Assembly: GCA_964547105.1 (NCBI GenBank)
Contig: CAZJLO010000008.1
Location: 1 to 56,064, forward strand
Length of the DNA: 56,064 bases
DNA from: RXOA01 sp964547105
Lineage (GTDB): Bacteria; Bipolaricaulota; Bipolaricaulia; UBA7950; UBA9294
Reading direction: 5' to 3'
The notes below the pieces were generated by a model. The model saw only the letters and a program-made list of their open reading frames with translations. It did no database searches and was not told the origin of the DNA. How positions within the stretch are numbered: position 1 is the first letter of the stretch; every line of letters begins with the position of its first letter. Made by a program: the position numbers and the translations under genes. Shown piece by piece: positions 33,784-41,200 of the stretch.

Positions 33784-34344
33784 ATGGGATTGTCTGTCAG
33801 CGAGATGCGCAAGGGACTGGTGATCGAGTACGACGATGCGTTGTATGAGATCGTGGAGTACGAACACTCCAAGCGGGGACGCGGGGGTGCAATTGCGCGC
33901 ACGAAGCTGAAGCACCTTCAAACCGGTCGCGTGGTCTCGACGACCTTCAAGGGATCCGAGAACACGAAACCCGTGTTCCTTGAGTCAAGAATCCTCCAGT
34001 TTCTCTATGCTGATGCGACTGATTTCGTATTCATGGACACGGAGCGGTACGATCAGTTCCCGCTGTCGGGGGAGATTCTCGGTGACCAGGCGCAGTATCT
34101 GGTCGAGAACGGCCAGGTCACGGGATTCTACCACGAAGGAAATCTGCTCAAGATCGAGCTGCCGAACTTCGTCGAACTGAAGGTGAAGCACACGGAGCCA
34201 GGTGTCCGCGGAGATACGGTGTCGAATGTCGAGAAGCCGGCCACCCTGGAATCGGGAGCGGTGGTATCCGTTCCGCTGTTCGTCAAGGAAGGCGACACGC
34301 TGAAGATCGATACCCGCGACGGCCGCTACGTCGAGCGGGTCTAA
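33784..34344 (+). CDS. efp: Translation elongation factor P, with Arg at the modification loop tip
   Basis: This complete 186-residue EF-P has three OB-like domains and relieves ribosome stalling at polyproline stretches. The domain I loop reads HSKRGRGGAIARTKLKHL. Aligned with E. coli KPGKGQAF, the tip residue is R33, not the usual Lys. An Arg at the tip is the hallmark of EF-Ps rhamnosylated by EarP in Pseudomonas; other Arg forms may be unmodified. No earP, epmA/B or ymfI candidate is in this window. AGGAGG precedes the ATG. Confidence 0.95.
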   Translation: MGLSVSEMRKGLVIEYDDALYEIVEYEHSKRGRGGAIARTKLKHLQTGRVVSTTFKGSENTKPVFLESRILQFLYADATDFVFMDTERYDQFPLSGEILGDQAQYLVENGQVTGFYHEGNLLKIELPNFVELKVKHTEPGVRGDTVSNVEKPATLESGAVVSVPLFVKEGDTLKIDTRDGRYVERV

Positions 34345-34354
34345 AGGAGGCGGC

Positions 34355-34744
34355 ATGGCCGAGCGCAAAGTGGAAATTGTTGATGAGGACGGTCGAATCA
34401 CGATCTCCGAAGAAGTGATCTCAACCATTGCCCAACTCTCGGCTGAGAAAGTCGACGGGATCGCCCGCGGCTCCAGCGGAGCGGGTGGGGGACTGAAGAG
34501 CATCTTCGGGGGAGAGGACGTCTCACCGATTATCCGCACGGAACTGGGTGACGAGGGCGTACGGCTGGAGCTGAAAATCGCGGTGGAATACGGCTATCCG
34601 GTTCATGAAGTGGCCCAAGGAATCCAGGTTCGCGTGCAGAAAGACATCGAAGAGCTGGCCGGTGTCCACGTGGCGGGGATTGATGTCAATGTGAGGCGTG
34701 TCGTCCCGCCCCACACGCACACAAGCATCGAGGGCGAGGAGTAA
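34355..34744 (+). CDS. Asp23/Gls24 family envelope stress protein, copy 1
   Basis: This 129-residue Asp23/Gls24 (YqhY/YloU-like) protein shows ITISEEVISTIAQLSAEKVDGI, VRLELKIAVEYGYPVHEVA and GVHVAGIDVNVRRV. Family members assemble at the membrane through AmaP in staphylococci or affect fatty-acid metabolism in Bacillus. It starts 10 bases after efp with AAAGGAGG and is followed after 10 bases by a second copy. Confidence 0.9.
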   Translation: MAERKVEIVDEDGRITISEEVISTIAQLSAEKVDGIARGSSGAGGGLKSIFGGEDVSPIIRTELGDEGVRLELKIAVEYGYPVHEVAQGIQVRVQKDIEELAGVHVAGIDVNVRRVVPPHTHTSIEGEE

Positions 34745-34754
34745 GGAGGCTGCG

Positions 34755-35123
34755 ATGGTAGAAGGTGAGAAGGGAGCCGTTGGCATTTCCAAAGATGTCG
34801 TCACATCGATTGCCGCCATTGCCGCTTCGGAAGTCGAAGGTATCGCCAATGTGCGGTCGACCGACGGTGTTTTCCGGCGTGGGGAAGGAATGAAGCGCTA
34901 CGTGGATACGGAAGTCGAAGGTGACAACGTCCGGGTGACGGTCCGAATCACTGCGATCTACGGCATGCCGATCCATAAGACCGCCAAGCAGGTACAAACG
35001 CGCGTCAAGGCGGAGATCGAGCAGATGACCGGATTGCGCGTCAACGCGGTGGATGTCGATGTGCAGAAGCTTGTGCTTCCGGAAGCTTCGACCGAGCCTC
35101 CGCTGATGGAGGAAGAACAATGA
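34755..35123 (+). CDS. Asp23/Gls24 family protein, copy 2
   Basis: This 122-residue paralogue of the preceding gene shares the same layout (ISKDVVTSIAAIAASEVEGI, VRVTVRITAIYGMPIHKTA, RVNAVDVDVQKLVL). AAGGAGG precedes the ATG at 34755, and ATGA couples it to amaP. Tandem copies diverge strongly in their charged loops, which suggests hetero-assembly rather than redundancy. Confidence 0.9.
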   Translation: MVEGEKGAVGISKDVVTSIAAIAASEVEGIANVRSTDGVFRRGEGMKRYVDTEVEGDNVRVTVRITAIYGMPIHKTAKQVQTRVKAEIEQMTGLRVNAVDVDVQKLVLPEASTEPPLMEEEQ

Positions 35124-35683
35124 GTCTTGTCCGAGGACTGACGTATGCTCTTGCTGCTGTGTTCACCGCTGCTGTGGGTATCTGCGCCGTCCTTGCCGGA
35201 GCGGGACCGTTGTCCGGATCGGGAGTGGCTGTTTTCTTCTCGGGCACGGCGGGGCGAATCCTCCTGCTTGCCTGCGGTGCGGTTCTGGTTCTCGTTGGGA
35301 TCCACTTTGTCCGCATCGTGAGTTCGATGGCGAAAGAGGGGAAGCACTTCGTCAGCCGGGGCGATCGAGGCGATATCGAGTTGACACCTCGCGCGGTGCG
35401 GGAATTTGTCGGGGGAATCCTCAAGATCGACGTGGGGCTGGAGCGGTTCCGGATCGGGCTTGAGCATACGGACGAGGGGATCGGAATCACCATTCGTACT
35501 CGCCTGTCCGGGGGATCGCACGTCACCGAGATCGGTGATCGGATCCAGCATGTCGTCTCGCGGTTGGTGCCGGAGAGAACGGGAATCGCCGTGGAATACA
35601 CACGTGTCATTGTCGGGAGTATCCACAGTGAACTTGCGCCCTCTTCCTCGGAGCCGGATCGGGACGATTCCCCGCCGGTTTAG
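35120..35683 (+). CDS. amaP: AmaP-like membrane anchor for Asp23 proteins
   Basis: This 187-residue protein has two N-terminal membrane helices (about 8-28 and 45-66) and a cytoplasmic domain with an Asp23-like beta pattern (GDIELTPRAVREFVGGI, IGITIRTRLSGG, TGIAVEYTRVIVG). Staphylococcal AmaP anchors Asp23 to the membrane in the same way. It overlaps the second asp23 gene by four bases. The acidic, proline-rich tail looks disordered. Confidence 0.8.
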   Translation: MSLVRGLTYALAAVFTAAVGICAVLAGAGPLSGSGVAVFFSGTAGRILLLACGAVLVLVGIHFVRIVSSMAKEGKHFVSRGDRGDIELTPRAVREFVGGILKIDVGLERFRIGLEHTDEGIGITIRTRLSGGSHVTEIGDRIQHVVSRLVPERTGIAVEYTRVIVGSIHSELAPSSSEPDRDDSPPV

Positions 35684-35803
35684 ACGGGGCGGGGACTGCA
35701 GAGATTTCAAGTGTCCGGGCTGTCGCGAAGCCTCGTGATGCGAATCGAATGCTCGCTCGTGCTGCCGATGCTGCGAGATGTACATGGACGGCTAGGGAGA
35801 AGG

Positions 35804-36226
35804 ATGCGTAGAACGGAAGCACGTGAACTGATACTGCTCGCTTTGTATCGACGGGAGCATCTCGAATTCGAGTTGGAGGAACTGTTCGAAGAACGGGATC
35901 CCGGAGATCAGAAAGGATACGTGGTTGCCACGTATCAGGGGATCTTCGAGCACATCGATGAGATTGACGCTCTGCTTGAGGCGCGAACGCTGGGGTGGCG
36001 GCTAAACCGGTTGGGGTGGATTGACCGGAACATTCTCCGGCTCGCCGCCTATGAGCTTCTTCACGCCAAGGATGTTCCCCCTGAAGTCGTGATCAATGAG
36101 GCGGTCGAGCTGAGCAAGACGTACGGTACCGACAACGCCCCCTCATTCATCAACGGAATCCTCGATCGTCTGCTGCAAGGACGACGAGCCGACGAGTCGG
36201 AAAACGAAACAGACGGCGACAGCTAG
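35804..36226 (+). CDS. nusB: Transcription antitermination factor NusB
   Basis: This 140-residue all-helical NusB acts with NusE at boxA in rRNA antitermination. Signatures are RRTEARELILLALYRRE at the N-terminus, then LNRLGWIDRNILRLAAYELL and PPEVVINEAVELSKTYG, DNAPSFINGILDRL. The ATG at 35804 is chosen for the adjacent GGGAGAAGG; earlier in-frame starts give an unrelated leader. Its end overlaps the convergent FTCD_C gene by four bases. Confidence 0.95.
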   Translation: MRRTEARELILLALYRREHLEFELEELFEERDPGDQKGYVVATYQGIFEHIDEIDALLEARTLGWRLNRLGWIDRNILRLAAYELLHAKDVPPEVVINEAVELSKTYGTDNAPSFINGILDRLLQGRRADESENETDGDS

Positions 36227-36864
36227 GATTGTTGCGCTGGCTGGAGAACATCCTCCACGATGGCCAGCGTTTCTTGGTGGAGCAGGGTGATGCGTTGCTG
36301 ATCCTTTCGATCTTGAGCGCGTAGCGGTGCGACGAATGCGTCGTCACGGATGGAGCCGAGGTTGATCCGCACGTTCACCCATGCCGAGGCCAGCGAGGCA
36401 AGTGCCATGTGAGCCGCCACTGCGACGTCACTGATGGCGTTTGGACTCGCATCCGGTGCAATCTCCCGCGCAAGCTCCATCACTTCCAGCGCCGCGGCGG
36501 CTGTCTCCGCCGGAACAGAGGCGGCGACTTTCAGAGCATCTTGGATCGATGCTCGCCGTACCTGCTTCTCGGCGTCGGTGCTCTTGGCAAGTCGGTATGC
36601 GGCAATCACAGCATCGTAGGCCCGTGTGTCGCGCTCGATCAACGCCGTCAACTGGCGTCGGAGGTCCTCCGCTCGTTGGGAGACCAGGGTAAGCCGCTCG
36701 ATCTGGTCGCCATCCTCGGTTTTGGGAAGCGTCAGATGGCAGACCATTGAGACGAGGCCGGCGGACGTTGCGCCGGCGAGCGCGGCGACGCTGCCTCCGC
36801 CTGGTGTCGGCGAAGCGGTGGCCAGGCGGTCAAGGAACATGTCCAGAGACAACGTCTGAGTCAT
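36223..36864 (-). CDS. Formimidoyltetrahydrofolate cyclodeaminase domain protein (FTCD_C)
   Basis: This 213-residue stand-alone FTCD_C/FchA-type protein carries the signature SPTPGGGSVAALAGA near the N-terminus. Members convert formimino-THF to methenyl-THF and ammonia, or act as methenyl-THF cyclohydrolase. ATGA couples it to folD. With FolD, Fhs and HutU in the same region, one-carbon folate metabolism from histidine, glycine or purines is the natural setting. The formiminotransferase half is not present here. Confidence 0.85.
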   Translation of the reverse strand: MTQTLSLDMFLDRLATASPTPGGGSVAALAGATSAGLVSMVCHLTLPKTEDGDQIERLTLVSQRAEDLRRQLTALIERDTRAYDAVIAAYRLAKSTDAEKQVRRASIQDALKVAASVPAETAAAALEVMELAREIAPDASPNAISDVAVAAHMALASLASAWVNVRINLGSIRDDAFVAPLRAQDRKDQQRITLLHQETLAIVEDVLQPAQQS

Positions 36865-37808
36865 GATGTGGGTTGCTCCTTTTGAGGATGATAGGGAAGA
36901 GTGGCGGATCGATCGCCGGCTGATTGTGCCGCGACTCGAAGCACGTTGGCGAAGATCATCCGCGTTGTCAGTGCGCCAACGCCACCGGGGACCGGCGTTA
37001 CCCAAGCGGCGAGATCGACCACTGCCTGGGTATCGATGTCTCCAACCAGTCGCGCTGAGTCCGAATCAGGATCGGTCTGGGCATGGATCCCGGCATTGAT
37101 GCCGATGTCGATCAAGACAGCTCCGGGGCGGACGTGTTCCCTCCCGATCAGATGGGGGCTGCCGGCCGCGACACAGAGAATATCGGCGCGGCGGGTGTGG
37201 CTCGCGAGATCGGACGTTCGAGAGTGACAAATCGTGACCGTGGCATCCGCCGCAAGCAGAAGGAGCGCAAGCGGACGCCCCACGGTGAGACTTCGGCCGA
37301 CGACCACAGCATGCTTTCCCGCAATGGGAACCTTGGACTGCCGGAGAAGCTCCATGACGGCAAGGGGGGTCGCCGGCAAGAGCGGAGCACGTTCGCCGCC
37401 AGCCAGCGCAGACGAAGCTGTGAGGATGCGCCCGAGCGCCGCATCGGAGATACAGTCGACATCTTTCTCCAACGGCACGGCATTGCGGACTTGCTCGGCA
37501 TCGACCGTCGCCGGCAGCGGCATCTCAAGAAACACACCGTGAATGCTGGAATCCTCGGCGCTTCGTCGAATCACCGGCAGCAGATCGTCTGTTGTCGCAC
37601 TAGCGGGAAGCGTGATACCGTGGAACACGATCCCAAGCTTGTCAGCGAGTCGGCGCTTCGAGCGGAAGTACACTTTGTTTGCCTTGTTCCCGTCCACCAG
37701 CACGACAGCCAATGCGGCAACAATGCCGGTATCCCGCAGGGTTCGAACTTGCGCCACCAGCTGCCGGTCGAGTGCCTCCGCCAGCCGCTTCGTTGAAAGA
37801 AGAGCCAT
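36861..37808 (-). CDS. folD: Methylenetetrahydrofolate dehydrogenase/cyclohydrolase
   Basis: This bifunctional FolD, 315 residues, interconverts methylene- and formyl-THF via methenyl-THF. The catalytic Tyr and Lys lie in VYFRSKRRLADKLGI, with PLEKDVDC, ATPLAVMELL, VVGRSLTVGRPLA, HSRT and PVPGGVGALTTRM downstream. The ATG at 37808 follows GAGGGAG. The usual DVDG is DVDC here, a small change near the active site. Confidence 0.93.
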   Translation of the reverse strand: MALLSTKRLAEALDRQLVAQVRTLRDTGIVAALAVVLVDGNKANKVYFRSKRRLADKLGIVFHGITLPASATTDDLLPVIRRSAEDSSIHGVFLEMPLPATVDAEQVRNAVPLEKDVDCISDAALGRILTASSALAGGERAPLLPATPLAVMELLRQSKVPIAGKHAVVVGRSLTVGRPLALLLLAADATVTICHSRTSDLASHTRRADILCVAAGSPHLIGREHVRPGAVLIDIGINAGIHAQTDPDSDSARLVGDIDTQAVVDLAAWVTPVPGGVGALTTRMIFANVLRVAAQSAGDRSATLPYHPQKEQPTS

Positions 37809-38062
37809 ACTCAGAAGACTCCCTCTATGATAGGAGAATCTTTTCCACCGTTCCCAAGCCGAAAGCGACTTTGAAACGCTTGACATCGAGTCAATTCCAA
37901 GCTACCGTCACTCCCCATCTTGCCCAGGGATGGGAGACCAATCAAGACTTGGCTGGTGAGTCGACCATCCCGCCGGTTCGATTGCAGGCTCCAAACGTGA
38001 AGGGCGCCTCGGCGGGCGAGGCCAATCTCTTGCCGAGCCATGGGATTTCTTTGGAGGTGGCC
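37809..38062 (+). other. Long glnA leader/divergent regulatory region
   Basis: These 254 bases separate divergent folD and glnA. TTGACA (37880-37885) is a good -35, but the -10 after 17 bases is only TACCGT. Downstream are a 6-bp hairpin (CCCATC / GATGGG, near 37915-37934) and another (GCCTCG-GCGGG-CGAGGC, 38006-38022). The region is open in the glnA frame but the translation does not resemble glutamine synthetase. No known glutamine-riboswitch sequence was recognised. Confidence 0.4.
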
Positions 38063-39433
38063 TTGCAACGACTGGAACTGGAACGTGTGCAGGAACGCAT
38101 TGCCCGTAGCGGCGCGAAGTTTGTTGACTTGAAAGTTGTCGATCTCAGCGGCCGGTGGCGACACATCACCATCCCAGCAAGACGGCTGGATGAGCGCTTG
38201 GTGGAGACAGGCGTCGCATTCGATGGATCGAACTTCGGCTATGCGGGGATTGCCGGGAGCGATCTGACGATCGTCCCCGATCTGACGACGTCTTCGGAAG
38301 AGATCGTCGAGGATCAAAGCATTCTTTCGTTGATCTGCGATATTCGTCAATCCGACGGGGCCCCATATGCCGGCGACCCGCGGCAGATCGCCGCGCGCGC
38401 GGAAGCGTTTGTCGTCGAACAGGGCGTCGCCGATGCCGTTCGGCTGAGCCCTGAGTTCGAATTCTACGTGTTCGAGGAGGCGACGTTCGAGAGTTCGCCT
38501 TGTTCGACAGGAGTTCGGATTGTTCCGTTGAACCAACGCGACGAGATCAGCTACTACCACATCTGTCCGCCGGAAGACAAGCTCTTCACCCTGCGGAATG
38601 AGATTTGCCTTCAAGTGGAGAGTCTTGGAATCGACGTGAAGTATCACCATCACGAAGTGGGGCCGCTCGGTCAGGTGGAGATCGAACTGGGGTTCGCCGG
38701 ATTGCTGGAGATGGCGGATGCAACGCTTCAGATCAAGCACATCGTCCGGACCGCGGCGAAGCAGGCCGGGCTGACCGCCACGTTCATGCCCAAGCCGATC
38801 GCCGATCAGGCGGGAAGTGGCCTTCATGTGCATCAGTACCTGATGCGTGGCGGCCAGAGCTTGTTTGAGGACGATGGTGGCCTGTCCGATGATGCGTTAT
38901 GCTACATGGGGGGGATTCTATCCCATGGACCGAGCCTGATGGGGCTGACCAATCCGTCGACGAACTCGTATCGAAGGTTGGTTCCCGGATACGAAGCCCC
39001 GGTGTCGTTTACGTTTGGCGAAGGAAACCGCTCCGCAGCGATTCGAGTGCCGATGTACGCGACGGCCGACGAGCGCCGAATCGAACTTCGAACCGGCGAT
39101 GCGACGTGCAACCCGTACCTGGCGTATGCTGCGATGGTGATGGCCGGTGTTGACGGCATTCTTCACGAACATCACGCGATCGAACTGGGGTTTGGGCCGT
39201 ACAGCTGTGATCTGTTCAGTCTGCCGGAAGAACAGCGGGACAAGATTGCCGCCGCGCCGACGGATCTATCGCTCGCCCTCGCCGCTCTTGTCACCGATCA
39301 CGAGTATCTTCTTGCCGGAGATGTTTTCCCGAAGGGATTTGTCGAGAAGTGGGTCGAAGTCAAGACGGCTGAGTTGCGACGTGTGCAGCGGTGGCCGCAT
39401 CCGCGGGAGTTCTCCTTGTACTACGATCTCTAG
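38063..39433 (+). CDS. glnA: Glutamine synthetase type I
   Basis: This 456-residue enzyme makes glutamine from glutamate, ammonia and ATP. Motifs are FDGSNFGYAGIAGSDLTIVPD, SPEFEFYVF, KYHHHEVGPLGQVEIEL, ADQAGSGLHVHQ, PSTNSYRRLVPG and GNRSAAIRVP. At the site that is adenylylated in enteric enzymes (NLYDLP) this protein has CDLFSLP, with Phe for Tyr, so that control is absent. The start is TTG at 38063, with GGAGG five bases upstream, which gives the family-typical N-terminus; no in-frame ATG fits. Confidence 0.92.
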   Translation: MQRLELERVQERIARSGAKFVDLKVVDLSGRWRHITIPARRLDERLVETGVAFDGSNFGYAGIAGSDLTIVPDLTTSSEEIVEDQSILSLICDIRQSDGAPYAGDPRQIAARAEAFVVEQGVADAVRLSPEFEFYVFEEATFESSPCSTGVRIVPLNQRDEISYYHICPPEDKLFTLRNEICLQVESLGIDVKYHHHEVGPLGQVEIELGFAGLLEMADATLQIKHIVRTAAKQAGLTATFMPKPIADQAGSGLHVHQYLMRGGQSLFEDDGGLSDDALCYMGGILSHGPSLMGLTNPSTNSYRRLVPGYEAPVSFTFGEGNRSAAIRVPMYATADERRIELRTGDATCNPYLAYAAMVMAGVDGILHEHHAIELGFGPYSCDLFSLPEEQRDKIAAAPTDLSLALAALVTDHEYLLAGDVFPKGFVEKWVEVKTAELRRVQRWPHPREFSLYYDL

Positions 39434-39529
39434 CGAACCGATGCTCGCCAGGATGATGCTGCCGATGCATGATCATCAGGGGCAAGGGTGGGAAGGCGCG
39501 ACTCTTTTCACTCTGGGATGGGAGGCGAT

Positions 39530-41191
39530 ATGAGCGACGAGAGACGACCGGTTCGGGCTCCAACAGGAACGGCGCTTCACTGCAAGGGTTGGCAGCAGGA
39601 AGCGGCATGGCGGATGATCCAGCACAACCTGGATCCAGATGTCGCCCGCGATCCAGAGCATCTGATCGTCTATGGCGGGACAGGGCGCGCAGCCCGCTCG
39701 TGGGAGGATTTTGACCGGATTCTTGCCGCGCTCGAGTCCCTGGAGCACGATGAGACACTGCTGGTGCAGTCAGGCCGGGCCGTCGGTGTGTTCAAGACCC
39801 ATCCCGATGCGCCACGGGTTCTGATCGCCAACTCCCTCCTGGTTCCGGATTGGGCCAATTGGGAGACGTTCCGAGACCTTGAGAAGCGGGGCCTGACGAT
39901 GTATGGGCAGATGACCGCCGGATCGTGGATCTACATCGGAACACAAGGCATTCTCCAAGGCACGTACGAAACCCTTGCCGAGTGTGCCCGGCAGCAATTC
40001 GGGGGGTCGCTGCGCGGACGGCTCGTGCTGACGGCCGGGCTGGGGGAGATGGGAGGCGCTCAGCCTCTTGCGGTGACGATGAACGACGGCGTGGCACTTG
40101 TGATCGAGGTTGACCGCTTGATGATCGAACGGCGTCTCCGGCTGAATCAGCTCGACCGGTCGAGTTCATCGCTCGACGAAGCGCTGTCGGCAGCGTTGGA
40201 CGCCAAGGAGAAAGGGGAAGCGCTGTCGATCGGCCTCGTCGGCAACGCAGCCGACGTTCTCCCAGAGATCCTTGCGCGGGGTGTTGTGCCGGACGTGGTT
40301 ACCGATCAGACCTCCGCTCATGACGCTCTCAATGGCTATGTTCCCGGAGGAATGAGCTACGAACAGGCCGTTGCGCTGCGCGGGAGCGATCCCGAAGGCT
40401 ATATCCGGGCCTCTCTGGCATCGATGGTCCGCCATGTCGAAGCGATGAACGGGTTCCTCGACCGAGGCGCGACGGTGTTCGATTATGGCAACAACCTCCG
40501 CGGGCAGGCGCAGAAGGGTGGGATTGCTGACGCGTTCCGATTCCCGGGATTTGTGCCGGCATTCATTCGGCCGATGTTCTGCGAAGGGAAAGGACCGTTT
40601 CGCTGGGTCGCCCTCTCCGGCGACCCACAGGATATCTACCGCACGGACGAAGCGATCCTCGAGCTGTTCCCCGAGGACGAACCGCTGCATCGCTGGATCC
40701 GCAAGGCTCGAAAACACGTGACGTTTCAGGGACTGCCGTCGCGGATTTGCTGGTTGGGATACGGCGAGCGGGCCAAGGCCGGACTCGTGTTCAACGAGCT
40801 TGTCCGCAATGGAGAGGTGAGCGCGCCGATCGTCATCGGACGGGATCACCTGGATTCGGGATCGGTGGCTTCGCCTTACCGGGAGACCGAAGGAATGAAA
40901 GACGGCTCCGATGCAATCGCTGATTGGCCGATCCTCAATGCACTGCTGAACGCCGTGGCCGGAGCGACGTGGGTGTCGGTGCATCATGGCGGTGGTGTGG
41001 GGATCGGCAAGAGCATCCACGCCGGCATGGTGATCGTGGCTGATGGCACGGACGAGGCTGCAGCAAGACTGGAGCGCGTGTTGACGAGTGATCCGGGAAC
41101 AGGCGTGATGCGACACGTCGATGCCGGCTACGAGCGGGCGCGCGATGTCGCCAAGCAGCGGGGGATCCACATCCCCGGCCTCGATGTGTAG
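39530..41191 (+). CDS. hutU: Urocanate hydratase
   Basis: This 553-residue NAD+-containing urocanase performs the second step of histidine degradation. Family features are YGGTGRAARSWEDF, GLGEMGGAQPLA, GGMSYEQAVALR, FDYGNNLRGQA, FCEGKGPFRWVALSGDP and GRDHLDSGSVASPYRETE. The ATG at 39530 has GGGAGG upstream. hutH, hutI and the formiminotransferase are absent from the window. It lies between glnA and fhs on the same strand, nine bases before fhs. Confidence 0.96.
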   Translation: MSDERRPVRAPTGTALHCKGWQQEAAWRMIQHNLDPDVARDPEHLIVYGGTGRAARSWEDFDRILAALESLEHDETLLVQSGRAVGVFKTHPDAPRVLIANSLLVPDWANWETFRDLEKRGLTMYGQMTAGSWIYIGTQGILQGTYETLAECARQQFGGSLRGRLVLTAGLGEMGGAQPLAVTMNDGVALVIEVDRLMIERRLRLNQLDRSSSSLDEALSAALDAKEKGEALSIGLVGNAADVLPEILARGVVPDVVTDQTSAHDALNGYVPGGMSYEQAVALRGSDPEGYIRASLASMVRHVEAMNGFLDRGATVFDYGNNLRGQAQKGGIADAFRFPGFVPAFIRPMFCEGKGPFRWVALSGDPQDIYRTDEAILELFPEDEPLHRWIRKARKHVTFQGLPSRICWLGYGERAKAGLVFNELVRNGEVSAPIVIGRDHLDSGSVASPYRETEGMKDGSDAIADWPILNALLNAVAGATWVSVHHGGGVGIGKSIHAGMVIVADGTDEAAARLERVLTSDPGTGVMRHVDAGYERARDVAKQRGIHIPGLDV

Positions 41192-41200
41192 GGAGAGAAT

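Noticed and set aside
37679..38062. N-terminal extension of glutamine synthetase in the open frame upstream
   Set aside because: The first 128 codons show no GS similarity and overlap folD antisense; the TTG at 38063 with GGAGG gives the normal N-terminus.
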